Made by a program: the position numbers and the translations under genes. From contig CAKQIY010000016.1 in the NCBI GenBank assembly GCA_934247115.1, forward strand, positions 1 through 48,032: a stretch of 48,032 bases of DNA. The letters run 5' to 3'. Every line of letters starts with the position of its first letter. Positions within the stretch are counted from its first letter, which is position 1. Below the pieces are notes generated by a model. That model did no database searches. It was not told the DNA's origin and saw only the letters and a list, made by a program, of their open reading frames with translations. Positions 23,502 to 31,600 of this stretch are shown here, in pieces. Source of the stretch: an uncultured Coprococcus sp. GTDB taxonomy: Bacteria > Bacillota > Clostridia > Lachnospirales > Lachnospiraceae.

Positions 23502-24389
23502 CTATATCAGATCCAGTCCATATCCAAACTTAGCGTTGCCGCCGATTCTGCTGACTGGCCTTCTGCCTCTGTTGATAAGCTGCCACTCCTGAGGAAACTC
23601 AACCATCAGCTCCTGACTGCCATTCCACCGGAATTGCTGACTGCCCATCAACATACGCTGACTGCCCGTCATTCTGTACTGACTGCCCGCCAGGTATCTG
23701 AAACCACTCTGGCTGCCGAACAACAACCGCATCTGGCTGCCATTCCAACGAAAACGCTGGCTGCCTGTCGTTCTGTACTGACTGCCAAACATTCTGTACT
23801 GGCTTCCCGTCAGGTATCTGAAACCGCCCTGGCTGCCGAACAACAGCCGCATCTGACTGCTATTCCAACGAAAACGCTGACTGCCCATCAACATACGCTG
23901 GCTGCCTGTCATTCCATACTGACTTCCCGCCTGAACTTTCTGACTGCCAGCATCCGCAGCTTGTCCTGCCGCATCGCATCCCAGTTCTTCGTATCTGTCC
24001 TCAAATGGAATCAGCACTCCACCGCCAAATTCCACGCTGAACGGTCTGCCATCCATCATAACGTATGTCCTGTAAGGATACAGTCTGCCATTCTGCGATA
24101 TCAGCTTGGTATATATCGGCAATCCGCTGTCAAGTCTGTGAAATCTGTACGCCTGATGCGTGGTTGCTTTCACAAAATATCCACCAGCAGGTAACTGATA
24201 CCCAAGCACATCAACCAGTTCGTCATCCCATTCTATATATGCCCCGAATTCTCCGATCTGAGCATCATAATTCCTGAGATCAAAATATGCTTTCCCCGTG
24301 ACAAATGGAAGCATTCTCAATATTCTATTATCAAATTGCGCCGCGCTCTCACCGGCACCTCTATTTAAAGACGAATATATGAAACCCAC
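23502..24389 (-). CDS. Protein with conserved N-terminal domain and C-terminal GSQ repeats
   Basis: A 295-residue protein of unknown function. Residues 15-140 form a compact conserved-looking domain (FDNRILRMLPFVTG, AYIEWDDELVDVLGY, FHRLDSGLPIYTKLISQ, GRPFSVEFGGGVLIPFEDRY) that I recall from uncharacterised clostridial proteins (possibly DUF6128). Residues 145-260 consist of repeated GSQ units separated by 4-6 residues, such as GSQYRMT, GSQRMLM, GSQRFRWN, SSQMRLLF and GSQGGFRYL, in a 40-residue (120-bp) period. The tail is basic. The start is GTG 24389, 7 bases after GGAG; a TTG two codons earlier is too close to that site. No signal peptide is seen. It lies just before the GT/GtrA pair. Confidence 0.65.
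   Translation of the reverse strand: MGFIYSSLNRGAGESAAQFDNRILRMLPFVTGKAYFDLRNYDAQIGEFGAYIEWDDELVDVLGYQLPAGGYFVKATTHQAYRFHRLDSGLPIYTKLISQNGRLYPYRTYVMMDGRPFSVEFGGGVLIPFEDRYEELGCDAAGQAADAGSQKVQAGSQYGMTGSQRMLMGSQRFRWNSSQMRLLFGSQGGFRYLTGSQYRMFGSQYRTTGSQRFRWNGSQMRLLFGSQSGFRYLAGSQYRMTGSQRMLMGSQQFRWNGSQELMVEFPQEWQLINRGRRPVSRIGGNAKFGYGLDLI
23611..23940. repeat. 120-bp-period tandem repeat inside the GSQ gene
   Basis: Blocks recur at exactly 120 bp: CAGGTATCTGAAACC at 23691 and 23811; CTGCCGAACAACA at 23713 and 23833; CATTCCAACGAAAACGCTG and its variants at 23740 and 23860. CTGCCCATCAACATACGCTG occurs at 23641 and again 240 bp later at 23881. About 2.7 copies with scattered changes, all in frame. Confidence 0.9.
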
Positions 24390-24533
24390 ACACAATCTCC
24401 ATTCCCAAACTAGCCAATAATTATATATCCGACCATTTGCCTTATACTATGTATGGTACTCTATTTCTCCATATAATTCAATTTAATTTAAGGGATTTAA
24501 CCGTCTTATTTTCCACTAAATTCCTCGTTAAAA

Positions 24534-26525
24534 TTACTTTCCAAATGTAAGGACATAATACATCTTGAAGCCTTCCTTGTCCTTATCAAGAGCAACAAAC
24601 ACGGCAGCTCCCATCGTCTTGTAGGTAGTGTTAAGCATGTTGCTGTCATGGGCATATGACTTTGACCATGCTCTGAACACCAGATCCTCCTCGCTGAAAC
24701 CACATGCAAGGTTCTCTCCATACAGCTCATACATAGAATTGATGCACAGTGTACCATTCGGTCTGTAATGACTGTACCTATTGCTTATCTCCTTAGCCCT
24801 CGTGGTTGCTGTCTCTGTAAGTGATGTGGATATTGTAAGTGGTGCAAGACCATTGTCTATACGGTGCTGATTAACCAGTGCCATAAGCTTTCTTGCGTCC
24901 CCAAGTTCATAATATCCATACACCTTTGTGGTCTTACCTTTGCCGAGATCTATCTTATAATATCTCTTAACTGACAGATCATACTCTTTCTTGTATACGA
25001 TGCCTCTTCCATTGACATATGCAAGATAACCATTCGATGTCTTATACACGCCGGCCTTTGTCACACGCTTGCCGTTCTTATCAAAGTAGAAATTGGAATT
25101 TCCAACCTTCTGGATCGAAAGCTTTACAGCCTTCCACTTATTCTTGCTGTATACATATGCCTTATGTGTCTTTGTGTTGTAACTGATCGCAGCAATTCCC
25201 TTCGAACCAAAGTAATACTTATTGTCCCCTACTGTTCTCCAGGTATTCTTCTTCTGCACCCACTTCTTTTTGGAATAATCGTAATCATACAGCTTCTTTG
25301 TGCCCTTGACATCAGTATACCTGGATGTGACATAACTGTTCTTTCGCACATAATAGAGTGTGCTTCCTGCCTTCTTCCATCCACCTGATGTCACCCTGAC
25401 ACCATTCTTATTATAGAAGTAATATCTTGTTCCGTTGAGCTTGTCTATAGTATTCGTCGCACGTCTGTATGCCTTATATTTCATTGAATACTTATACAGC
25501 ACCTTGCTCTTGCTGTCATACAGAACTGTTCCCGCGCCAGTACCATTGAAGTAGAACAGTCTCTGACCTGCAGTCTTCCACACATTCTTAACAATGTACC
25601 ATTTGTTCTGTGAACTGTTATATGAATACAGTCTGTATACTGCGCCCGACTTATATATCTTGGATGTAACAGCCCCCGACCCGGATACATACACGCTTCC
25701 ATTGCCAGCTGTGAGATACCATCCTGTCTTGTTCACTCTTGAACCGTTGCCATCAAAATAATATGTATTGCCATCCTCCAGTATCAGCAGCTGTTTTCTG
25801 GCGAGGACAAGTCTGCGCTCACTGTTGAGCACACTTGACTTCTGTGTATTGCTGTCATATATCTTGGTGCACACACCTGTTGCATTGAAATAATAAGCCT
25901 TTGCGTCTACACTCTGCCATGTACTCGTGTAAGCTATCCACTGCGCGTTATCCACAGCATAGCTGTACATCCTTATGATGCTGTCAGTTCTTGAATAAAA
26001 CTTCACAGCTCTGCCATTCTCATCTATCTGATATCTGTTGTTGCTGTCCACGCTGTACCAGCCTTGGACTGACACCTTAACTCCATCATCGTCAAACGCG
26101 TATGCATACCCATCTGACATGACCTGAACAGTTCTTCCTGATATCCTCTGCTCACCCTCCTGATACACGCTCAATACCATGCCGGTCTTATCATAGCTCA
26201 TAGTGACATGACCATAAGCATCTATGTACACATCCATGGTATCAGCACTGTACCAGCCCGGATTGTTATATAACTCTCCATCTACATAATAATAAAAATT
26301 GCCATCACCGCCTTTTACAATACCATCACTATTGTCTGCAATTCCCGGCGCATCTGTACTGGTAGCCATAACTCCGCCATCCGGCTGTATCTCATCAGCG
26401 CGGGTTATCAGGTTCACTGAAAATATTACAGCAGCCAATACAGCAAGTGTTATTCCTCCGCTCATGAGTCTTCTCGCAAGCAGACTAGTTCTTCTCTCTG
26501 TAGTATCAGTCTTTCTTGTAGACAT
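24534..26525 (-). CDS. Secreted protein with cell-wall-binding-like repeats and C-terminal CAP domain
   Basis: A 663-residue exported protein. The N-terminus has a cytoplasmic basic stretch, then a signal or anchor helix (about 20-40, LMSGGITLAVLAAVIFSVNL). Residues about 75-530 hold degenerate repeats of 20-30 residues of the type W-x-x-V-x-x-x-x-Y-Y-F-x-x-x-G (KLNGTRYYFYNKNGVRVTSG, GWKKAGSTLYYVRKN), like choline- or glucan-binding wall repeats. The last 120 residues form a CAP/SCP domain (LMALVNQHRIDNGLAPL, YSHYRPNG, YGENLACG, YAHDSNMLN), with the usual His, Glu and His. The start is ATG 26525, with AAGGAGG upstream. A good promoter lies at 26600-26628. Role: wall-attached surface protein; the ligand is unknown. 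Confidence 0.85.
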   Translation of the reverse strand: MSTRKTDTTERRTSLLARRLMSGGITLAVLAAVIFSVNLITRADEIQPDGGVMATSTDAPGIADNSDGIVKGGDGNFYYYVDGELYNNPGWYSADTMDVYIDAYGHVTMSYDKTGMVLSVYQEGEQRISGRTVQVMSDGYAYAFDDDGVKVSVQGWYSVDSNNRYQIDENGRAVKFYSRTDSIIRMYSYAVDNAQWIAYTSTWQSVDAKAYYFNATGVCTKIYDSNTQKSSVLNSERRLVLARKQLLILEDGNTYYFDGNGSRVNKTGWYLTAGNGSVYVSGSGAVTSKIYKSGAVYRLYSYNSSQNKWYIVKNVWKTAGQRLFYFNGTGAGTVLYDSKSKVLYKYSMKYKAYRRATNTIDKLNGTRYYFYNKNGVRVTSGGWKKAGSTLYYVRKNSYVTSRYTDVKGTKKLYDYDYSKKKWVQKKNTWRTVGDNKYYFGSKGIAAISYNTKTHKAYVYSKNKWKAVKLSIQKVGNSNFYFDKNGKRVTKAGVYKTSNGYLAYVNGRGIVYKKEYDLSVKRYYKIDLGKGKTTKVYGYYELGDARKLMALVNQHRIDNGLAPLTISTSLTETATTRAKEISNRYSHYRPNGTLCINSMYELYGENLACGFSEEDLVFRAWSKSYAHDSNMLNTTYKTMGAAVFVALDKDKEGFKMYYVLTFGK

Positions 26526-26599
26526 CTCTCTGTCCTCCTTTTTATTCACAATACGCTTGAATCCATACAGAAACCATTCGCGCATTCTGCTACGCTCGT

Positions 26600-26628
26600 A
26601 GTATACACGTGTTACATATTTTTTACAA
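26600..26628 (-). promoter_or_regulatory. Promoter of the CAP-domain gene
   Basis: On the minus strand TTGTAA (26623-26628), a 17-bp spacer and TATACT (26600-26605). The -35 lies in one of two TTTTTTACAAGT direct repeats (26619-26630 and 26636-26647, plus-strand reading), which may be a regulator site. Confidence 0.6.
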
Positions 26629-26679
26629 GTATAACTTTTTTACAAGTTTTTTGTTACAAATGTGTTAAGGCGTCGTGCA

Positions 26680-26709
26680 TTGTTAATACCACCTATTCTG
26701 TGATACAAT
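26680..26709 (+). promoter_or_regulatory. Promoter of the methyltransferase gene
   Basis: TTGTTA (26680-26685), an 18-bp spacer and TACAAT (26704-26709), about 50 bp before the start codon. Confidence 0.55.
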
Positions 26710-26766
26710 AAGAAGCACAGGCTTTTGAACTTAATAAAACAGATCATATGAAAGGACACATATATT

Positions 26767-27966
26767 ATGGGAGCTATAGTTACTTTGAAAAAGGGAGAAG
26801 GTCGTCTGCTCAAATCAGGCGGGGCTTGGATATTTGACAATGAAGTAGAGTCAATAGCAGGGAGCTTTGAAAACGGAGACATCATTATAGTAAAGGATTT
26901 CGATGGATATCCTCTTGGAAAAGGCTTCATCAATACCAATTCCAAGATAGTCATAAGAATGCTTACCAGAGATGTTGACGCGGAGATCGACGAGGCTTTC
27001 TTTACAAAGAGACTGCAGGATGCCTGGGATTACCGCAAAAAAACAGTGGACACCAGCAGCTGCAGAATAGTGTTTGGCGAAGCTGATTTTCTGCCTGGTA
27101 TTGTCATTGACAAGTTTGAAAATGTGCTTGTTGTCGAATCTCTGGCACTTGGAATCGACAAAGTTAAAAATTTGTTAATAAATATTTTAAAAAATATACT
27201 TAAAAAAGATGGTATAATGATCGTGGGTGTTTATGAAAGAAGCGATGCAAAAGTCAGAAAACACGAGGGGATGGATACCTATAAGGGATTTATTGGTGCC
27301 GAATTTGACACAAAGGTTCACATAAATGAAAATGGCGTTCGATATATTGTTGATGTGAAGGATGGTCAGAAGACCGGTTTCTTTCTGGATCAGAAGTATA
27401 ATCGTCTTGCTATTCACAAAATATGTAAAAACGCAAAAGTTCTTGACTGTTTTACACATACAGGATCATTTGCACTTAATGCCGGCATAGCTGGAGCTTC
27501 AAGCGTCCTGGGAGTAGACGCATCTGAACTGGCTGTAGCTCAGGCAAGGGAAAACGCAGTACTCAATGGATTGGAGAATACTGTGTCTTTTGAATGCAGA
27601 GATGTATTTGACCTTCTTCCAGAACTGGAATCCAAGGGCGAAAAGTTTGATGTCGTCATCCTTGACCCGCCTGCTTTCACAAAATCAAGAAACTCTATAA
27701 AGAACGCTGTAAAAGGATATCGCGAAATAAATCTGCGTGCGATGAAGCTTGTAAAGGACGGTGGATTCCTTGCAACCTGCTCATGTTCTCATTTTATGGA
27801 TTTTGAGCTTTTCACCAAGACCATCAGACAGGCTGCCATGAATTCACACGTAAGACTTCGTCAGGTTGAATTCCGCACACAGGCTCCTGACCACCCGATT
27901 TTGTGGGCTGCAGATGAATCATATTATCTGAAGTTCTACATATTTCAAGTAATAAAGGAGAGATGA
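26767..27966 (+). CDS. Class I SAM-dependent rRNA methyltransferase (RlmI/YwbD-like)
   Basis: A 399-residue enzyme with an N-terminal PUA RNA-binding domain (about 1-75: KKGEGRLLKSGGAWIFDNEV, GDIIIVKDFDGYPLGKGF), a central domain (about 76-190), and a SAM-binding methyltransferase domain (about 205-399: VKDGQKTGFFLDQKYNR, VLDCFTHTGSF, GVDASELAV, VILDPPAF, ATCSCSHFM). The last Cys block fits the m5C methyltransferase mechanism of RlmI, which acts on 23S rRNA. AAAGGAC precedes ATG 26767. It is followed after 4 bp by the transglutaminase-like gene and then by the rhomboid gene, so three genes share a transcript. Confidence 0.88.
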   Translation: MGAIVTLKKGEGRLLKSGGAWIFDNEVESIAGSFENGDIIIVKDFDGYPLGKGFINTNSKIVIRMLTRDVDAEIDEAFFTKRLQDAWDYRKKTVDTSSCRIVFGEADFLPGIVIDKFENVLVVESLALGIDKVKNLLINILKNILKKDGIMIVGVYERSDAKVRKHEGMDTYKGFIGAEFDTKVHINENGVRYIVDVKDGQKTGFFLDQKYNRLAIHKICKNAKVLDCFTHTGSFALNAGIAGASSVLGVDASELAVAQARENAVLNGLENTVSFECRDVFDLLPELESKGEKFDVVILDPPAFTKSRNSIKNAVKGYREINLRAMKLVKDGGFLATCSCSHFMDFELFTKTIRQAAMNSHVRLRQVEFRTQAPDHPILWAADESYYLKFYIFQVIKER

Positions 27967-27970
27967 CACA

Positions 27971-28573
27971 ATGCAACTAATTCAGAGAAATAAGGATTCA
28001 GCATATTTGCAGTATGACAAATACGTGAATTATGACAATCCTATCGTTGCCGCCAAAGCTAAGGAGCTTGCTTCAACATGTAAGAGCAGCGACGAGATCA
28101 TACAGGCATGTTATTATTTTGTCCGGGATGAGATTTCTCACACATACGACAGTAATTTTACAGTTATAACCATCAGCGCTTCGGATGTACTTGAGGCCAG
28201 CACAGGCATCAGCTATTCAAAGGCAAATCTGCTGGCAGCCCTTCTCCGGGCCAACAATTTCTATACAGGATTTTGTTATATAAGAATCAAACACAAGGGT
28301 GGCAAGATGGCTATGCATGCGCTGAATGCAGTATACCATCCCGACCTCAAAAAGTGGATCAGACTCGATGCCCGCGGCAACAAATACGGTGGGTTCAATG
28401 CTGACTACACACACAATGAGACACAGCTTGGACATGTGATCGATTCTGCTGCCGGGGAATACGTATTCAACGACCTTATAGCCGTGCCTCTTCCATCAAC
28501 TATGCGTGTACTTGAGCAGAGCACAAACTTCCTTAAGATGTACTTCAACGATATGCCAGATTATGACGCCTAA
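27971..28573 (+). CDS. Transglutaminase-like protein with Ser in place of the catalytic Cys
   Basis: A 200-residue cytoplasmic protein of the COG1305 type. The core shows GISYSKANLLAALLRANNF (about 79-97), AMHALNAVYHP (about 114-124) and WIRLDARGNKYG (about 129-140). In related clostridial proteins I recall the first block starts G-x-C-x-x-K; here the nucleophile position is Ser81 (codon AGC). His116 and Asp133 remain. Cysteine-type chemistry is therefore unlikely; binding or a serine-type reaction would be needed. GGAGAG before ATG 27971 lies across the end of the methyltransferase gene, so translation is probably coupled. Confidence 0.82.
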   Translation: MQLIQRNKDSAYLQYDKYVNYDNPIVAAKAKELASTCKSSDEIIQACYYFVRDEISHTYDSNFTVITISASDVLEASTGISYSKANLLAALLRANNFYTGFCYIRIKHKGGKMAMHALNAVYHPDLKKWIRLDARGNKYGGFNADYTHNETQLGHVIDSAAGEYVFNDLIAVPLPSTMRVLEQSTNFLKMYFNDMPDYDA

Positions 28574-28592
28574 AAAACAGAGGGACCGATAC

Positions 28593-29177
28593 ATGTCAAA
28601 GACAAAATCAAAAACTATATTAAAGATATCATTTAACTCACCTTTGGTACTTACATTTGTACTCATTTGTCTGGGAGCATATCTTTTGAACATACTCACA
28701 GGCGGTAAGAGTAATTTTCTTCTGTTTGAGGTGTACAGGGCCCCTCTCACCGATCCATTGACTTATATCCGTATATTTGCCCATGTATTTGGACACGCAA
28801 GCTGGAGCCATCTGCTAAACAACATGACTCTTCTGCTGGTGATTGGACCTTTGCTCGAGGAAAAATACGGATCCAAGGATCTGCTCATCGTCACCATCAC
28901 AACCGCACTGGTGACCGGGATCGTGCATTTTATATTTTTCCCTGGCACAGCACTGCTCGGCGCCAGCGGAGTGGTATTCGCATATATTCTTCTGTCTTCT
29001 TTTGCATGTATAAAGGACGGATCTATACCACTAACCTTCATACTTGTGGCAGTGCTTTATATCGGCGGACAGGTGGTTGACGGGGTGTTTATCAAAGACA
29101 ACGTGTCGAACCTCACCCACATTATAGGAGGTATCATTGGAGCGTTCTTCGGATACATCTCCAATGTCAGGAGATGA
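28593..29177 (+). CDS. Rhomboid-family intramembrane serine protease
   Basis: A 194-residue integral membrane protein with six likely helices. The catalytic dyad is intact: Ser125 in GASGVVFAY and His176 in LTHIIGGIIGAFFG. HASWSHLLNNMTLL (about 68-81) carries the conserved His and Asn that support the oxyanion. Rhomboids cut membrane proteins within the bilayer; the substrate is unknown. The start is ATG 28593, with AGAGGG upstream; earlier in-frame ATGs fall inside the preceding gene. Last gene of the three-gene transcript. Confidence 0.92.
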   Translation: MSKTKSKTILKISFNSPLVLTFVLICLGAYLLNILTGGKSNFLLFEVYRAPLTDPLTYIRIFAHVFGHASWSHLLNNMTLLLVIGPLLEEKYGSKDLLIVTITTALVTGIVHFIFFPGTALLGASGVVFAYILLSSFACIKDGSIPLTFILVAVLYIGGQVVDGVFIKDNVSNLTHIIGGIIGAFFGYISNVRR

Positions 29178-29617
29178 TTTGACAAAGGGACGGATGCCAT
29201 ACTCTCCGGGGACAAAAATTGGGTCTCTATATATGTAATCACGCTCGACTTACCTCACTTTGCTTTGCTTATATCTGCACGCGGCTCCCGCTCGCTATAA
29301 GAGCGTTGCGAGCTCCGCCTTGGCAAGAAGCAGCAAAGTTCAGGCGTCTTCGCTACCGATCACATATACACAGGCTCAATATTTGTCAGCGGAGGCATGG
29401 CATCCTGATCTTGTTGGATATATACTTTTCAGATCAATCTCCTGACATATTTCGATGCAAAATATATGCTATATACCGCTCAGTATTATAGCTATCGACT
29501 CTTACCTGTTTTTCTTTTATTCAGTTCCCCAGAGTGTCATCCCACAAAAATAATCATAGATATTTAATAAAATATATATCAACACAGACATCTATAAACT
29601 ATAAGCTACCTTTCTAT
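29178..29617. other. Intergenic region, rhomboid / HAD
   Basis: It holds the hairpin element at 29192-29405. The remaining 29406-29617 is AT-rich, with no recognised gene or clear terminator. The hairpin itself may end the rhomboid transcript, but it has no T-run. Confidence 0.6.
29192..29405. repeat. Large imperfect inverted-repeat element, copy 2
   Basis: The left arm 29192-29240 (from GGATGCCAT to ATGTAATC) is complementary, with several mismatches and small gaps, to the right arm 29358-29405 (from GATCACAT to ATGGCATCC). The core 29241-29357 shares blocks in order with copy 1 at 92-316, in the same orientation: ATCACG, GCGGCT, ATAAG-GCGTT, GCTCCGCCTT, TTCAGGCG and CGCTACCGAT. It lies between the convergent ends of the rhomboid and HAD genes. 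Confidence 0.8.
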
Positions 29618-30280
29618 CTACAGATTCAGGATTTCCTCTGGTGTTTCTACTATGTTGTCGGCGCCGACAGCTTCGAATTCTTCCCTGCTGCCATAGCCGT
29701 AGAGGACTCCTATGGTCTGGAGACCGCAGGCTTTGCCGCCCTCTATGTCATAGCGTCTGTCGCCTATCATTGCAACCTGTCCGTCCTGGATCATTTCTTC
29801 TGTCAAATCGTGATCTTTTTTAAGGCTTTCAATTACCTGAGATATGATATGTTTCTTGTCTGATCCTATTCCATCAGGATTGCTTCCAACTACAACATCA
29901 AAGTATTTTCTCACGTCGAACTTCTCGAGGATACGGAGTGTCGGCTCCGTTGGTTTGCTGGTTGCCACCGATAGTATACAGCCTCTTTCCTTGAGGGCAC
30001 GCAGGGTGTCCGCCACTCCGTTGTACACCTCAGCCTCAAAGAGCCCTACCACGTTGTATCTCTCCCTGTACTTGGCCACCATCTCCTTTGCCCTTGCATC
30101 ATCCATGTCGAATTCTCTTACAAAAGAATCATACAGGGATGGCCCTATAAAGCTTCTGAATACTCTGTATTCAGGATATGGAATTCCAGCCCAGTCCAGA
30201 GCGTATTTTATACAGTTGAATATTCCTTTCTCAGACTTGGTGATAGTTCCATCAAGATCGAATAATAAGTATTTGTACAT
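29618..30280 (-). CDS. HAD-superfamily hydrolase (phosphoglycolate-phosphatase-like)
   Basis: A 220-residue phosphatase. Motif I is LLFDLDGTIT, with nucleophile Asp8 and acid Asp10; motif II is SVATSKPTEP; motif III lies near KKDHDLTEEM; motif IV is MIGDRRYDIEGGKACG. The helical cap after motif I (GIFNCIKYALDWAGI) marks subfamily I, close to Gph, PpaX and '5'-nucleotidase' types. The substrate is not readable. The start is ATG 30280, with AGGAGG 7 bases upstream; an earlier in-frame ATG is unlikely. It lies downstream of fabV on the same strand, separated by a hairpin (30339-30371) and a cre-like sequence. Confidence 0.9.
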   Translation of the reverse strand: MYKYLLFDLDGTITKSEKGIFNCIKYALDWAGIPYPEYRVFRSFIGPSLYDSFVREFDMDDARAKEMVAKYRERYNVVGLFEAEVYNGVADTLRALKERGCILSVATSKPTEPTLRILEKFDVRKYFDVVVGSNPDGIGSDKKHIISQVIESLKKDHDLTEEMIQDGQVAMIGDRRYDIEGGKACGLQTIGVLYGYGSREEFEAVGADNIVETPEEILNL

Positions 30281-30338
30281 ATACCGTCTTCCTCCTTGCG
30301 AAAATAATGGGTCAGGCACACCAAAAGCGCTTACCGAA

Positions 30339-30371
30339 ATGCCCCGCAAATTCTATGAATCTGTGGGGCAT
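30339..30371 (-). terminator. Hairpin after fabV, possible terminator
   Basis: On the minus strand ATGCCCC-A-CA-G-ATTC (30357-30371) pairs with GAAT-T-TG-C-GGGGCAT (30339-30353), a 15-bp stem with one mismatch and one G-T pair. The T-run after it is poor. Confidence 0.5.
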
Positions 30372-30406
30372 CTGTACTATTTATATATTGAGACTATCCA
30401 TGGATA

Positions 30407-31570
30407 TTACATAATATCAACATCTGCTGAGTAATCCACACCATCAATCTTGAAACCAAACATGTTGTAGAAATCCTCCCAGTATCCATCGATATCTGCT
30501 ATATCCTTGACATTGTCGTTGTTGACTGTATCCCAGTGCTCAGCAACCACTGCCTGAACATCCTCTCTCATCTCCCAGTCGTCCATACGGATAAAGCCGT
30601 TGTCATCCACCTGGCTGTCATCCAGGATCTTATCCATGAACAGTCTCTGCATCTGCTCTATGCACCCCTCGTGGAGCCCCTTCTCTTTCATAACTTTGTA
30701 GAGAAGTGTGATATACAGAGGTACGATAGGGATAGCTGCACTTGACTGTGTAACAAGAGCTTTGTTGATAGCAATCTTCGCCTTTATGTTAGGGAACTTC
30801 TCATTTATAATGTCTGCTGACTTGTACAGATCCTTCTTCGCCTGTCCGATAGAACCCTCAGCATAGATAGGGAATGTGATCTTTGGTCCTATGTATGAGT
30901 ATGCAACTGTGATCACGTTGTCTGCCAGAACTCCTGCATCTGAGAGTGCCTGCATCCAGTCGATCCAGTCCTCACCACCCATAACCTTGATGGTGGCATT
31001 GATCTCGTCGTCATTCGCTGCTGTGATATGTGCGTCTGTGATAGTGTTGTCCTTGAGTACAAGTGTCTTGTTGGTGTACTCATCACCGACCGTCTTGAGT
31101 ACTGATGTGTACTTTGTTCCATCAGGAGTTGTTCTTCTAGGGGCTGCCAGACTGTATACGATCATGTCGATCTTGCCCATGTCTGCCTTGATGGTCTCGA
31201 TGACCTGCTCCTTGATCTCCACTGAGAACGCATCGCCATTGATAGACTTCGCATAGAGTCCAGCCTTGTGAGCCTCCTCCTCAAATGCTCTGTTGTTGTA
31301 GAAGCCAGCGGTTGCTGTACGGCGTCCATTGGACTCCTTCTCAAACATAACGCCGAGGGTATCTGCGCCATAGCCAAATGCAACTGCGATACGTGATGCA
31401 AGTCCGTATCCTGTTGACGCTCCGATCACCAGAACCTTCTTAGGTGCGTTATCACTTCCCACTGCTCCCTTTGACTTGACATACTCGATCTGATTTTTTA
31501 CATTCTGTGCACATCCCACAGGGTGAGCTGTTGTACAAATAAAATCTTTAACTCTTGGTTCAACTACCAT
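30407..31570 (-). CDS. fabV: Trans-2-enoyl-CoA/ACP reductase (FabV/TER type)
   Basis: A 387-residue NADH-dependent reductase that reduces the 2,3-double bond of enoyl-ACP or enoyl-CoA. VLVIGASTGYGLASRIAVAF (about 46-65) is the cofactor site. YSLAAPRR and the catalytic YAEGSIGQAKKDL show the Y-x8-K spacing peculiar to FabV and TER. The length suits TER of Treponema and FabV. In this organism it could serve fatty-acid synthesis or butyryl-CoA formation; sequence alone does not decide. The start is ATG 31570, with AAGGAG upstream; a TTG two codons earlier overlaps the spacing. It lies 30 bp after dnaB on the same strand. Confidence 0.93.
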   Translation of the reverse strand: MVVEPRVKDFICTTAHPVGCAQNVKNQIEYVKSKGAVGSDNAPKKVLVIGASTGYGLASRIAVAFGYGADTLGVMFEKESNGRRTATAGFYNNRAFEEEAHKAGLYAKSINGDAFSVEIKEQVIETIKADMGKIDMIVYSLAAPRRTTPDGTKYTSVLKTVGDEYTNKTLVLKDNTITDAHITAANDDEINATIKVMGGEDWIDWMQALSDAGVLADNVITVAYSYIGPKITFPIYAEGSIGQAKKDLYKSADIINEKFPNIKAKIAINKALVTQSSAAIPIVPLYITLLYKVMKEKGLHEGCIEQMQRLFMDKILDDSQVDDNGFIRMDDWEMREDVQAVVAEHWDTVNNDNVKDIADIDGYWEDFYNMFGFKIDGVDYSADVDIM

Positions 31571-31600
31571 TTTCAATTCTCCTTATAAAACATAATATAT

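Noticed and set aside
23611..23940. Repeat array that could look like CRISPR
   Set aside because: The period is 120 bp, the copies are degenerate and all in frame within a protein gene; there are no unique spacers and no cas genes.
12477..28573. Idea that the altered enzymes are pseudogenes
   Set aside because: All have full-length frames, good ribosome binding sites and promoters or operon context, so decay is less likely than repurposing.
29192..29405. Second hairpin as a simple terminator
   Set aside because: Far too long, no T-run, and a core shared with the element at 92-316, which is not at a gene end in the same way.
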